From Rhizobiaceae bacterium (GTDB lineage Bacteria; Pseudomonadota; Alphaproteobacteria; Rhizobiales; Rhizobiaceae), in contig JAHBYU010000011.1 in the NCBI GenBank assembly GCA_019635775.1, positions 112,577 to 176,576 on the forward strand: a DNA stretch of 64,000 nt, written 5' to 3'. Under the pieces are notes generated by a model that saw only the letters and a list, made by a program, of their open reading frames with translations, made no database searches and was not told the origin of the DNA. Made by a program: the position numbers and the translations under genes. The first letter of the stretch is position 1, and each line of letters starts with the position of its first letter. Positions 1 through 8,408 of the stretch are shown here, in pieces.

Positions 1-250
1 CGATACCTTCTTCCTCATGCTGCCTGCAATCGGGATTGATATCGATGCCCACGACGCGGGCTCCCTCGCCGAAATAGGCCTTCCACATCTGCAGCGAACC
101 ACCAGAGGCCACACCGATCTCGACCACCACCGGCTTTTTCGCCCGGAAGCGTTCAAGATGTCGCTCATAGATGTCGAAATAGTGCGTCCATTTGTGAACG
201 CCCAGATTGCCGTGGTTGAGGAAATAGCGGTGGAGAAATCCGTCAGTCAT
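1..250 (-). CDS. Class I SAM-dependent methyltransferase, C-terminus outside window
   Basis: The first 83 residues of a minus-strand gene that runs off the left edge. It starts at an ATG at 250 and reads MTDGFLHRYFLNHGN, followed by a typical SAM-binding motif I (VVVEIGVASGGSL) and an acidic motif II (VVGIDINPDC). This fits a small-molecule or sugar O-methyltransferase; the substrate cannot be judged without the missing part. It lies 67 bp downstream of hslO on the same strand and may share that transcript. The fold is clear; the specific function is unknown. Confidence 0.75.
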   Translation of the reverse strand, partial: MTDGFLHRYFLNHGNLGVHKWTHYFDIYERHLERFRAKKPVVVEIGVASGGSLQMWKAYFGEGARVVGIDINPDCRQHEEEGI

Positions 251-317
251 GATCCCTCTGGTAGCATGGAAGACGGAAATCGTCCCCCCTCCCGATCGGG
301 AAGGAGGACCATGGCAC

Positions 318-1328
318 TCAGTTCGCGGCGAGGAATTCCGACGGCTCGAATTCATAGCTTTTCGAGCAGAATTCGCAGGCTACCGATATCTTTCCGTCTT
401 CCGTCGACTCGACGATCTCCTCGGCGGAAAATCCTTCGAGAATGCCGCGAATGCGGTCATGCGAACAGGAGCATTCGTCGGCGACGGGCGCGCCTTCGAA
501 GACACGGACGCCATGCTCGTGGAACAGGCGGTATAGCAGCCGCTCCGGCTCGATCGTCGGATCGATCAGTTCGCCGGGCTCGATGGTGCCGGCCAGCGCC
601 TGCACCTCGCGCCAGGCATCATCCGCAAGGACCTCGACTTCAGGCGCGCCGTCGCCACCGGGAAGATCGCCCGAACGCATGCGCTCCGGCGATTCCGGCA
701 GGAACTGCGCGATGAGGCCGCCCGCACGCCACACCTCGCCCTCGCCCGGACGCACCAGCTTGGCCACCTGCAGCCTGATCTCGGTCGGGATCTGCTCGGA
801 CTGGCGGAAGTAGGTGTGCGCGGCCTCCTGCAAGGTCGTGCCGTTCAGCTCGACGATGCCCTGATAGCGCTGGGTATAGGCGCCCTGGTCGATGGTGAGC
901 GCCAGCACGCCATTGCCCAGAAGCGTCTCGCTCGACGTCTCGCCCGCGGCGACAAGCGCCTCCAGACGATCGGCGTCGAAGCGCGCATAGGCACGCAGCG
1001 ATCCCGGCGTGGTGAAGTCGGCGACAAGCATGTCCACCGGCCCGTCGGTGCGGGTCTGGAGGATGAATTTGCCCTCGAACTTCAGCGACGAACCGAGCAG
1101 CACGGCGACCAGCGCGGCCTCGGCCAGAAGGCGCGCGACCGGTTCCGGATAGTCGTGCCGGCCAAGGATGGCATCCAGCAGCGGGCCAAGCACAACGATG
1201 CGGCCGCGCGCATCGAGCGGGCCGACCTCGTAGGGGATGACATGGTCCTCGCCGGCAAAGCCGAAATCGCCAAGTTTCCTGGTGTCGTCGTTCTGGTTGT
1301 TACTGGGCACGCTTGTGGTTTCCAACAT
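318..1328 (-). CDS. hslO: Hsp33 redox-regulated molecular chaperone
   Basis: 336 aa, slightly longer than the usual ~290 aa. Hsp33 is a cytoplasmic holdase switched on by oxidation of a C-terminal zinc centre. The four zinc ligands are visible as ECSCSH and, about 27 residues on, CEFCSKSY. The N-terminal part contains the family signature around FILQTRTDGPVDMLVADF. Gene order argD-argF-hslO on one strand is common in alphaproteobacteria and suggests one transcript; the gap to argF is 116 bp. The N-terminus (MLETTSVPSNNQNDD) looks unstructured, so the true start could be a little further in. Confidence 0.93.
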   Translation of the reverse strand: MLETTSVPSNNQNDDTRKLGDFGFAGEDHVIPYEVGPLDARGRIVVLGPLLDAILGRHDYPEPVARLLAEAALVAVLLGSSLKFEGKFILQTRTDGPVDMLVADFTTPGSLRAYARFDADRLEALVAAGETSSETLLGNGVLALTIDQGAYTQRYQGIVELNGTTLQEAAHTYFRQSEQIPTEIRLQVAKLVRPGEGEVWRAGGLIAQFLPESPERMRSGDLPGGDGAPEVEVLADDAWREVQALAGTIEPGELIDPTIEPERLLYRLFHEHGVRVFEGAPVADECSCSHDRIRGILEGFSAEEIVESTEDGKISVACEFCSKSYEFEPSEFLAAN

Positions 1329-1444
1329 GACACATCTCCAGCGCCGGCGAATGCCGCCGTCGTGGAAGCATGCGCACTACGCCCTTATTTTCCGGGATGC
1401 GGGTGAGATAGGCATCGCAGACCGCATCTTCAAGCCGCGCGCCA

Positions 1445-2359
1445 TCAGGCCCCAAGGCACCAGGCGAGCACGGCCTTCTGCGCGTGCAGGCGGTTCTCGG
1501 CCTCGTCGAAGACGACCGAATTGGGCCCGTCGATCACCCCGTCGGTGACCTCCTCGCCACGGTGTGCCGGCAGGCAGTGCATGAACAGCGCGTCGGGCTT
1601 CGCCTTCGCCATCAGAGCCTCGTTGACCTGATACGCCCCGAAGACGTTGTGGCCGCGCGCGCGATGCTCCTGGTTCATCGAAACCCAGCAATCGGTGACC
1701 ACGCAGTCGGCGCCGCTGACCGCCTCCTCCGCGGAATGGGTCATGTGCACCGAACCGCCATTGGCGCGTGCCCAGTCGACATACCGAGCCTGCGGTTCGC
1801 TGCCCTCTGGCGTGGCGATCCGCAGGTTGAAGGAGAAGCGCGCCGACGCCTCGAGCAGCGAATGCAGCACATTGTTGCCGTCGCCGCTCCACGCGATCGT
1901 CCTGCCGGCGACCGGGCCGCGATGCTCCTCGAAGGTAAGGATGTCGGCCATGAGCTGGCAGGGATGGGTGTCGTCGGTGAGGCCGTTGATGACAGGGACG
2001 CTGGCATGCTCGGTGAGTTCGAGCAGGCGGGCATGATCGGTCGTGCGGATCATGATGGCATCGACATAGCGCGACAGGACCTTCGCCGTATCCGCGATGG
2101 TCTCGGAACGGCCGAGCTGCATTTCCGTGCCGGTCAGCATGATGGTCTCGCCGCCGAGCTGGCGCATGCCGACATCGAAGGAAACGCGCGTGCGCGTCGA
2201 GGGCTTGTCGAAGATCATGGCAAGCACCTTGCCTTCCAGCGGCTTCGAACGCTCGCCGGCCTTCAGGCGCGCCTTGCGGGCGGCTGCGTCGTCCAGCATG
2301 CCGCGCAGCGTGGCGGCGGGAATAGCGGAAAGATCGGTGAAATGGCGAAGTTCTGACAT
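1445..2359 (-). CDS. argF: Ornithine carbamoyltransferase
   Basis: 304 aa. It transfers the carbamoyl group to ornithine to make citrulline in arginine biosynthesis. Visible motifs are the carbamoyl-phosphate loop STRTRVSF, the HPCQLMAD segment with catalytic His and Gln, and the ornithine-side motif [12 protein letters not shown]. The ATG at 2359 ([12 protein letters not shown]) is chosen because the preceding in-frame sequence is only read-through of argD. It begins 14 bp after the argD stop, which argues for a shared transcript. Full length for the family. Confidence 0.95.
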   Translation of the reverse strand: MSELRHFTDLSAIPAATLRGMLDDAAARKARLKAGERSKPLEGKVLAMIFDKPSTRTRVSFDVGMRQLGGETIMLTGTEMQLGRSETIADTAKVLSRYVDAIMIRTTDHARLLELTEHASVPVINGLTDDTHPCQLMADILTFEEHRGPVAGRTIAWSGDGNNVLHSLLEASARFSFNLRIATPEGSEPQARYVDWARANGGSVHMTHSAEEAVSGADCVVTDCWVSMNQEHRARGHNVFGAYQVNEALMAKAKPDALFMHCLPAHRGEEVTDGVIDGPNSVVFDEAENRLHAQKAVLAWCLGA

Positions 2360-2373
2360 GAATACGTTCCGGA

Positions 2374-3561
2374 TCAATTCGACGCGGCGGCGGACAGCGC
2401 TTTCGCTGCGCCGCGAATGCGCTGCAGCCCCTCGCGGATGTCCTCGTCGGTCACGTTGAGCGCAGGGATGAGGCGCACGACATTGCCGCCTGCCGGGACC
2501 GCAAGAAGCTTCTGCTCGCGCAGCGCGGCATTGAAGCCTGCATTGGGAACCTTGCACTTCACGCCGAGCATCAGGCCGGTCCCGCGGATTTCCTCGATCA
2601 CATCGGGAAACTCGTCGGCCACCGCTGCCAGCCCCTGCTTCAGAAGGAGCGACTTGCGGACCACCTCGTCGAGGAAACCGTCGGCGAGGATGACGTCGAG
2701 AACGGCGTTGCCGACCGCCATCGCGAGCGGATTGCCGCCGAAGGTGGTTCCGTGCACGCCGGGCACCATGCCCTTCGCCGCCTCCTCGGTGGCGAGGACC
2801 GCGGCCATTGGAAAACCGCCGCCAATACCCTTGGCGACCGCCATGATATCGGGCGTGACGCCGGCCCATTCATGCGCGAAGAACCGGCCGGTACGGCCGA
2901 CGCCGCACTGTATCTCGTCGAAGATCAGCAGCAGGCCGCGCGCGTCGCACAATTCGCGCAGACGGCGTAGCGATTGCGCCGGGAACGGGCGAATGCCGCC
3001 CTCGCCCTGCACGGGCTCCAGCATGATGGCGGCCGTTTCCGGACCGATCGCCTTTTCCGCCGCGTCGATGTCGTCGAAGGGAACCTGGTCGAATCCGTCC
3101 GCCTTGGGGCCAAAGCCCTCCAGATATTTCGCCTGGCCGCCGGCGGCGATGGTGGCGAGCGTGCGACCGTGGAACGCACCCTCGAAAGTGATCGTGCGGA
3201 AGCGCTCGGGCTGGCCGTTGGCATAATGATAACGACGCGCGGTCTTGATGGCGCCCTCGATCGCCTCGGCACCGGAATTTGTGAAGAACACCTTGTCGGC
3301 GAAGGTGGCGGCTGCAAGTCGCTCGCCCAGCCGCTCCTGGCCGGGTATCCGGTAGAGGTTGGAAAGATGCCAGAGCTTGCCGGCCTGCTCGACCAGTGCG
3401 GAGACAAGATGCGGGTGCGTGTAGCCGAGCGAATTCACGGCAATGCCCGCACCGAAATCGAGATATCGCTCGCCACTTTCCGCAACCAGCCAGCTGCCCT
3501 CGCCCTTCTCAAAGGACAATGGCGAGCGTGCGTAGGTATCGAAAAGCGCCGAACCGCTCAT
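2374..3561 (-). CDS. argD: Acetylornithine aminotransferase
   Basis: 395 aa PLP-dependent class III aminotransferase of arginine biosynthesis. The PLP region shows the [12 protein letters not shown] and FEGAFHGRT motifs, the [14 protein letters not shown] segment with the PLP-contacting Asp, and the Schiff-base lysine in [12 protein letters not shown]. It is the first gene of an argD-argF-hslO run. A good sigma70-type promoter and a terminator-like hairpin lie in its leader (separate entries). It may also act on succinyl-diaminopimelate or succinylornithine, as some members of the family do. Confidence 0.93.
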   Translation of the reverse strand: MSGSALFDTYARSPLSFEKGEGSWLVAESGERYLDFGAGIAVNSLGYTHPHLVSALVEQAGKLWHLSNLYRIPGQERLGERLAAATFADKVFFTNSGAEAIEGAIKTARRYHYANGQPERFRTITFEGAFHGRTLATIAAGGQAKYLEGFGPKADGFDQVPFDDIDAAEKAIGPETAAIMLEPVQGEGGIRPFPAQSLRRLRELCDARGLLLIFDEIQCGVGRTGRFFAHEWAGVTPDIMAVAKGIGGGFPMAAVLATEEAAKGMVPGVHGTTFGGNPLAMAVGNAVLDVILADGFLDEVVRKSLLLKQGLAAVADEFPDVIEEIRGTGLMLGVKCKVPNAGFNAALREQKLLAVPAGGNVVRLIPALNVTDEDIREGLQRIRGAAKALSAAASN

Positions 3562-3629
3562 TATATGTCACTCCGGGGCCGAGCCTTGGCCTCGCCGGCA
3601 ACCGGCTTTGTCGCCCAGGCACACGGCCA

Positions 3630-3658
3630 AAAATCAAAAAAGCCGCCCAAGCGGCGGC
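3630..3658 (-). terminator. Terminator-like hairpin in the argD leader
   Basis: Read on the minus strand, a GGCGGC/GCCGCC stem of 6 bp (3653-3658 with 3642-3647) with a 5-nt loop is followed by a T-rich run TTTTTTGATTTTT (3629-3641). It has the shape of an intrinsic terminator but sits about 70 nt upstream of argD and almost at the predicted start of its transcript. It may stop antisense transcripts entering from the gcrA side, or act in the argD leader. Confidence 0.55.
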
Positions 3659-3668
3659 CGACCGGGGC

Positions 3669-3697
3669 CATATTGTGGGTTTCGGCGGTGAAGTCAA
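3669..3697 (-). promoter_or_regulatory. Predicted sigma70-type promoter of argD
   Basis: On the minus strand TTGACT (3697-3692) and AATATG (3674-3669) are separated by 17 nt, close to the vegetative consensus. Transcription would start near 3662, leaving a ~100-nt leader before the argD ATG. No known regulator motif was recognised. Confidence 0.5.
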
Positions 3698-3784
3698 GAA
3701 AACGCGCGTGCAAGGACGCGCCACAACCTTATCCCCGCTGGCCCGCATGTCAGGTCAGGCAAGTTGGGGAAAACCGAAAAAACC

Positions 3785-3937
3785 GATTCGTGTTGCATCC
3801 GGGACTCTTGTCACCGAGTCAGCCGATGGGCTAGTTTGGGAACAACAAACGACTACATCTCGTGCGGCAAAACTAATCCTCAGCGTATATGTGGTGTCGA
3901 GCCAGGCAAGCCCTGGGTGCCGATGGATTCCGGATTC
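3785..3937. promoter_or_regulatory. Cluster of five GANTC (CcrM) methylation sites upstream of gcrA
   Basis: GANTC occurs at 3785-3789, 3803-3807, 3816-3820, 3926-3930 and 3933-3937. Chance would give fewer than one in this ~150 bp. CcrM methylates GANTC in alphaproteobacteria and GcrA acts at methylated GANTC promoters, so autoregulation or cell-cycle control of gcrA is a natural reading. The remainder of the 405-bp argD-gcrA gap holds only the argD leader elements. Confidence 0.55.
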
Positions 3938-3967
3938 CGCAAGAAGGACGACATGGAGCAAACAGCC

Positions 3968-4486
3968 ATGAACTGGACGGACGAACGAGTAGAGCTTCTG
4001 CGTAAATTGTGGTCAGAGGGCCTTAGCGCCAGCCAGATCGCCGCGCAGCTCGGCTCGGTCACGCGCAACGCCGTCATCGGCAAGGTGCATCGCCTGAAGC
4101 TGTCGAGCCGCGGCCGAACGACGGCTGCGCCGACGCGACAGAAAAAGACCCCTTCGGCTGGCGGCAGCGTCACGAAAAGCGTGACCCGCAGTACGACGGT
4201 GACCCGTTCGGTCACGACGATCGGTGCAACCGCACTCCAGGCGCAGTTCGACGCCGAGCCGGTCGCTCGCTACCATGTCCGGCCGGTGGAGGATGTCGTG
4301 GTTCCGATCTCCCGGCGCCTGCAACTCGTGCAGCTCTCCGAGCGCACCTGCAAATGGCCCAACGGCGACCCGCTCAGCGAAGATTTTTCGTTTTGCGGCA
4401 ACGACGCAGGCGACAACGGCCCATACTGCACCTATCACTCCCGCATTGCCTTCCAGCCGGCGGCGGAGAGGCGGCGCAGCCGCTGA
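3968..4486 (+). CDS. gcrA: GcrA cell cycle regulator
   Basis: 172 aa. GcrA binds sigma70-RNA polymerase and activates promoters carrying CcrM-methylated GANTC sites. The N-terminus MNWTDERVELLRKLW, then GLSASQIAAQLG and TRNAVIGKVHRL, forms the family's DNA-binding helix-turn-helix. The C-terminal part has the conserved CKWPNGDP and the FCG...YCTYH cysteine/histidine region that contacts sigma. The ATG at 3968 is chosen to match the usual family start, with GGAG 9 nt upstream; an ATG at 3953 would add five residues. The middle (Thr/Ser/Arg-rich) is variable in the family. Confidence 0.93.
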   Translation: MNWTDERVELLRKLWSEGLSASQIAAQLGSVTRNAVIGKVHRLKLSSRGRTTAAPTRQKKTPSAGGSVTKSVTRSTTVTRSVTTIGATALQAQFDAEPVARYHVRPVEDVVVPISRRLQLVQLSERTCKWPNGDPLSEDFSFCGNDAGDNGPYCTYHSRIAFQPAAERRRSR

Positions 4487-5032
4487 CATCCGCCAGCGGA
4501 CATCATACTCCCTAGCCTCGCCACGCTAAAATGCGGGGCTTCGCGACATAGAAGCTCCTTGGCGTGGTGCAGGCGCCCTTTGGCTGCCTAGCGCCGCCCT
4601 CCCCGCACGCTCCCGTTCATCAGTCGATGACTAATCCAGTGCCCGCGCCCGGAGGGATTTGTCCTTTTGCGGGCGAGCGCAAGCAGGCGGACGCGTGCCT
4701 GTAGGCTCGACCATCGGAACGGACAGTCACATGTCCACTTTTCCAATCCCGCGTCACACCTCGCCAAGGCCCCTCACTTTTTCCACAATTCCGGCGCGCC
4801 CGGCCGGGCCGATACGCCCGCCCCAAAGACTTTTCCTAAAATAGTATTGATTCGCCAGTTCGCGATTAAAGATGATTTAAAACATAATTTTGTGTTTGTA
4901 AAATTTGATTTAAATACCGAAATATACTTACTTTCATAAGTGAAATTAACTACGTCAATAGTAAACAATTGATAAACTGTGGATAACAATGGCAAGAAAA
5001 GGAGGGTTAATAACGGGTAAAGGGGAGTATCA
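4487..5032. other. 546-bp intergenic region, AT-rich in its right part
   Basis: No gene is supported here. The left ~340 bp are GC-rich like the genome. From about 4840 to 5010 the composition turns strongly AT-rich, unusual for this window, and contains a small dyad TTTCA-TAAG-TGAAA (4932-4945). It probably holds the promoter of the repeat protein that starts at 5033, which has a clear ribosome binding site (AGGGGAG, 5019-5025). Confidence 0.5.
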
Positions 5033-6068
5033 ATGTCTTACTTATCCAAACGACTTGCCCTGGCCGCAGCAGCGGCTTCAGGGTTTCTTCTTTTGACAGG
5101 AATGGCTCAGGCAAACGTCAGGCTACCCACGACGTACACCTGCGAGGATACCGGCGAGATCGTCAAAGCAAACCCGCCCAGCATCGACGAGGCGCGGCGC
5201 GCTTGCGCTACCGACCCGGACCGGGAAAACAAGCCGGTAGCCCAGACAAAAAACAGCCGAGAAGAAGAAAGACAAACACAAGCACAAGCACAAGCATAAG
5301 CACAAGCACGGCAAGAAAGACTGGAAAGACAAGAAGCACGACAAGCATTGGGGCAAGAAAGGCCACAAGAAGGATAAGCACGGCTGGGGCAAGAAGGGTC
5401 ACAAGAGCGACAAGCACGGCTGGGGCAAGAAGGGTCACAAGAGCGACAAACACGGCTGGGGCAAGAACGGTCACAAGAGCGACAAGCACGGCTGGGGCAA
5501 GAACGGTCACAAGAGCGACAAGCACGGCTGGGGCAAGAAGGGCCACGGCAAGGACTTCGGCAAGAAGGGTTCGCGCCACGGCAAGGACTTCGGCAAGAAC
5601 GGCTCGCGCCACGGCAAGGACTTCGGCAAGAACGGCTCGCGCCACGGCAAGGACTTCGGCAAGAACGGCTCGCGCCACGGCAAGGACTTCGGCAATACCA
5701 ACCGTCACAGCGGCTATCAGAATGGCCAGCACAGCAGGAACGGCCAGCAGACCGGTGGTCGCGAAGGTGGCCAGCAGTCCGGCGGCCGCGAAGGTGGCCA
5801 GCAGTCCGGCGGCCGCGAAGGTGGCCAGCAGTCCGGCGGTCGCGAAGGTGGCCAGCAGTCCGGCGGTCGCGAAGGTGGCCAGCAGTCCGGCGGTCGCGAA
5901 GGTGGCCAGCAGTCCGGCGGTGGCGAAGGTGGCCAGCAGTCCGGCGGTCGCGAAGGTGGCCAGCAGTCCGGTGGCCGCGAAGGTGGCCAGCAGTCCGGTG
6001 GCCAGCAGTCCGGTGGCCAGACGCAGCAGACCGGCGGTCAGCAGGGTGGCCGTCCGCGCGGCAACTGA
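5033..6068 (+). CDS. Secreted Lys/His/Gly-rich tandem-repeat protein, apparent frameshift
   Basis: The ATG at 5033 opens a frame with a signal peptide (basic start, Ala/Leu core, ending near MAQANV) and a short domain with two cysteines (TYTCEDTG and RRACATD), but this frame stops at 5297-5299. From 5241 to the TGA at 6066-6068 another frame (+1) encodes a highly regular protein: KHKHKHKH, five 12-residue units like HGWGKKGHKSDK, about four 11-residue units like GSRHGKDFGKN, and nine 9-residue units like GQQSGGREG. Codons ending in G or C support this downstream frame. The two frames overlap at 5241-5296, and removing one A from the A6 run at 5248-5253 would join them into a 344-aa exported protein. 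It could be a sequencing error, a real mutation or recoding. No known family was recognised; His/Lys richness suggests metal, nucleic-acid or surface-polymer binding. Confidence 0.6.
5361..5540 (+). repeat. Five 36-bp tandem repeats
   Basis: Units start at 5361, 5397, 5433, 5469 and 5505. Each encodes 12 residues (GHKSDKHGWGKK or close variants). The first unit differs most. They are in frame with the Lys/His-rich part of the secreted protein. Confidence 0.9.
5541..5699 (+). repeat. 33-bp tandem repeats
   Basis: One shortened unit at 5541 is followed by units at 5568, 5601, 5634 and 5667, each encoding an 11-residue block like GSRHGKDFGKN. The last unit ends differently (GNTNRH). Sequence unlike the 36-bp family before it. 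Confidence 0.9.
5742..5984 (+). repeat. Nine 27-bp tandem repeats
   Basis: Units start every 27 bp from 5742 to 5958 and encode GQQSGGREG with small changes (one GQQTGGREG, one GQQSGGGEG). Shorter 15-bp units (GGCCAGCAGTCCGGT) continue to 6014. Such repeats are prone to length change by slippage. Confidence 0.92.
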
Positions 6069-6095
6069 TCCGACCGTCTCGGCAACAAGACGAAA

Positions 6096-6131
6096 AAATC
6101 CGGCGCAGCTCGTAAGCTGCGCCGGATTTTT
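6096..6131. terminator. Bidirectional intrinsic terminator
   Basis: A perfect 15-bp inverted repeat (6096-6110 with 6115-6129, loop CGTA) is flanked by an A run on the left and a T run on the right. It can end both the repeat-protein gene (plus) and phoU (minus). Confidence 0.92.
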
Positions 6132-6169
6132 ATTGTGTCAACCCGGTTGCAATGAAGTCCATGCCTGCG

Positions 6170-6880
6170 TCATTCTTTCGACAAGACAACTCCGTGGCTC
6201 TTGTCTTCCTTGGGACGCTCGATCGGCATCTGCTCGCCCTTGACCACGTAGTAGACAGTTTCGGCGATGTTGGTTGCGTGATCTCCGATGCGCTCGATGT
6301 TCTTCGCGCAAAAAAGCAGATGCGTGCAGGGCGTGATGTTTCGCGGATCCTCCATCATGTAAGTCAGGAGCTCGCGGAACAGCGACGTATACATCGCATC
6401 AATCTGATCGTCCCGATCGCGCATGAAGGCGAGACGATCGACAGAGCGAGACGCATAGACGTCGAGCACATCCTTGAGCTGCGTGAGTGCCAGCTCGGCC
6501 AGCGCCTGCAACCCGCGAAACAGGCTGAGCGGCTGGCGGCCCTCCGTCACAGCCACAACGCGCTTGGCAATGTTCTTGCCCAGGTCCCCTACCCGTTCCA
6601 GGTCCGCCGAAATGCGGATCGCACCGACAACTTCGCGCAGGTCGTCGGCCATAGGCTGCCGCCTCGCGATCAAGAGTATCGCCTTGTCGTCAACCTCACG
6701 CTGCGTCTCGTCGAGGAAGACGTCGTCCTCGATGACCTTGCGCGCCAGTCCGGCATCCGCGTTCACCAGTGCCAGGACGGACTGATCCACCATGCGCTCG
6801 GCATGTCCTCCCATCGCCGCGAGGCGATTGCGCAGATATTTAAGTTCCTCGTCATATGAGCGTACTATGTGCGTGTTCAT
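6170..6880 (-). CDS. phoU: PhoU phosphate signalling protein
   Basis: 236 aa from the ATG at 6880 (MNTHIVRSYDEELKYL); a GTG at 6898 would add six residues. PhoU connects the Pst transporter with the PhoR kinase and keeps the Pho regulon off when phosphate is plentiful. The two three-helix repeats each show the metal-binding pattern: SADLERVGDLGKNI and KNIERIGDHATNI. It follows phoR after about 160 bp, but the pstSCAB genes that normally separate phoR and phoU in rhizobia, and phoB after phoU, are absent from this locus. Confidence 0.93.
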   Translation of the reverse strand: MNTHIVRSYDEELKYLRNRLAAMGGHAERMVDQSVLALVNADAGLARKVIEDDVFLDETQREVDDKAILLIARRQPMADDLREVVGAIRISADLERVGDLGKNIAKRVVAVTEGRQPLSLFRGLQALAELALTQLKDVLDVYASRSVDRLAFMRDRDDQIDAMYTSLFRELLTYMMEDPRNITPCTHLLFCAKNIERIGDHATNIAETVYYVVKGEQMPIERPKEDKSHGVVLSKE

Positions 6881-7038
6881 TGCGATCCGGCGACTCACGT
6901 AGGGGCAACATGCATGGCTGTTGACCTTCCGTCATAGGGTAATCCGGTGACAGAAAAAAGAAACATAACCAGCAAGACCTCGCGCGCGCGGATTTCCGCC
7001 GGCGGCACACCTGCACTCGGCAAAGAGCGGTAACCGGT

Positions 7039-8310
7039 TTACCTGGCCGGCAGATGCACCGTGAAGGACGCTCCCTCGCCGACCTTCGACTTGATCGTCA
7101 GCCTTGCGTTGTGCCGCGTCAGTATGTGCTTGACAATGGACAGTCCGAGCCCCGTGCCCTTCTGGGCACGACTGTTGTCGACATCGACACGATAGAAGCG
7201 TTCGGTGACACGCGGAATGTGCTCCTCCGCTATGCCGGGCCCGAAGTCGCGAATGGTGACGGCCACCTCGGGCTCCGGCACTTCTGTCCGTTCTATCGAC
7301 ACCACGACGCGGCCGCCCGACTGACCATATTTGCAGGCGTTTTCCAGCAGGTTCTCAAAGACCTGAAACAATTCGTCCCGGTCCCCCCTCGCCACGATCG
7401 GCTCGTCGCCGAAGGTTCGCTCGATCACAACGCCCGACTCGGCAGCAAGCGGTGACAGTGAATCGATGACATTCTGGACGATCAGGCGCACGTCCACCGA
7501 AGCGCCGGGCGGGAGGTAGGGCTTCATCTCCAGTCGCGACAGCGACAACAGATCATCGATGAGGCGGGCCATGCGCTGCGTCTGGTTCTGCATGATCTGG
7601 AGGAACTGCTCGCGCGCCGCCGGGTCGTTCCTGGCCGGCCCACGCAGCGTTTCGACGAAGCCCGAAATCGATGCGAGCGGCGTACGCATCTCGTGGCTGG
7701 CATTGGCGATGAAATCCGCGCGCATGCGATCGATTCGGCGCGCTTCACTCTGGTCCCTGAAGGCCATGACGAACAGGCCGCTTCCCTGCCCGATTGCGGA
7801 GAGAGTGACCCTGTACACGCGCTCGATCGGCACGCGCTCGGCATAATCGACCGTTTCCGCCTGAGAAGCGCCCGAGCGTATGTGCTCGATGGCCGCCTGC
7901 ATCTCGGGCGCACGAAACTTCATCAGGATCGACAGACCAGGCGCCACGGCCCCGAACGCCACGCGGGCTGCGTCGTTCACCAGAACAGCCGTGCCGGCGG
8001 CATCGAAGACGACAAGCGGATCCACGACGGCCGCCGCGAGGCTCCGGGCGGACAGACCTTCCAGGCTGGCGCCATCCGCCGCAGCGGAACGGACCGCCCG
8101 CTCGCGCTGCGCGGGGCTGCGCGGCGACAGCGCGGCGACGAGGATCAGGAGAAGGCTGGCGGCCACAACGAGTACGGGATCGACGGAACCAAACCAGCCC
8201 ACGGCGACAAGAAGCGTCATTGCGACAGCCAGCAGCCACCGGTTCAGGGCAAGCCGCCCTGCAACGGCGCCGAGCAGGCGGCGCGCATGTTCTTCCCGTG
8301 ATTCCGACAT
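7039..8310 (-). CDS. phoR: Phosphate regulon sensor histidine kinase PhoR
   Basis: 423 aa from the ATG at 8310 ([12 protein letters not shown]). Two N-terminal membrane segments ([15 protein letters not shown] and [16 protein letters not shown]) are followed by a PAS-like region ([19 protein letters not shown]), the HisKA motif with the phospho-accepting His ([18 protein letters not shown]) and an ATPase domain with N, G1 and G2 boxes ([34 protein letters not shown]). Like other PhoR proteins it lacks a large periplasmic sensor. The PhoB partner is not in the window. It is divergent from ppk2, with 98 bp between the starts. Confidence 0.88.
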   Translation of the reverse strand: MSESREEHARRLLGAVAGRLALNRWLLAVAMTLLVAVGWFGSVDPVLVVAASLLLILVAALSPRSPAQRERAVRSAAADGASLEGLSARSLAAAVVDPLVVFDAAGTAVLVNDAARVAFGAVAPGLSILMKFRAPEMQAAIEHIRSGASQAETVDYAERVPIERVYRVTLSAIGQGSGLFVMAFRDQSEARRIDRMRADFIANASHEMRTPLASISGFVETLRGPARNDPAAREQFLQIMQNQTQRMARLIDDLLSLSRLEMKPYLPPGASVDVRLIVQNVIDSLSPLAAESGVVIERTFGDEPIVARGDRDELFQVFENLLENACKYGQSGGRVVVSIERTEVPEPEVAVTIRDFGPGIAEEHIPRVTERFYRVDVDNSRAQKGTGLGLSIVKHILTRHNARLTIKSKVGEGASFTVHLPAR

Positions 8311-8408
8311 CGCCACGACAAGCACCAATCGACGGCCATTTTTCACTCTGGACCGTTCTACAGGCACCCAATAGCATGCCTTTCATGACAGGAAAGGGGT
8401 CCGCCGCA

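Noticed and set aside
318-813. Plus-strand open frames opposite hslO
   Set aside because: Mirror frames of a well-supported gene in GC-rich DNA; no independent evidence.
4620-4844. Short open frames on both strands in the gcrA downstream gap
   Set aside because: No ribosome binding site, no codon bias and no recognisable product.
5248-5254. A AAA AAC slippery heptamer in the zero frame, suggesting programmed -1 frameshifting
   Set aside because: A -1 slip leads to the wrong frame. The downstream protein needs +1, so the classical -1 mechanism does not explain it.
5742-5984. Regular 27-bp repeats as a possible CRISPR array
   Set aside because: The units are directly adjacent without unique spacers and encode an in-frame peptide repeat.
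5203-6243. A long open frame across the repeat region rich in Ala/Arg/Thr/Ser (units like RATSTAGAR)
   Set aside because: It is open only because the repeats contain no stops in that frame. Its codons have poor third-position GC and it has no ribosome binding site; the Lys/His/Gly frame fits the genome's codon use.
6918-6935. Possible Pho box (CTGTTGA-N4-CCGTCAT) upstream of phoU
   Set aside because: Only 10 of 14 positions fit and it points away from phoU; too weak to list as a site.
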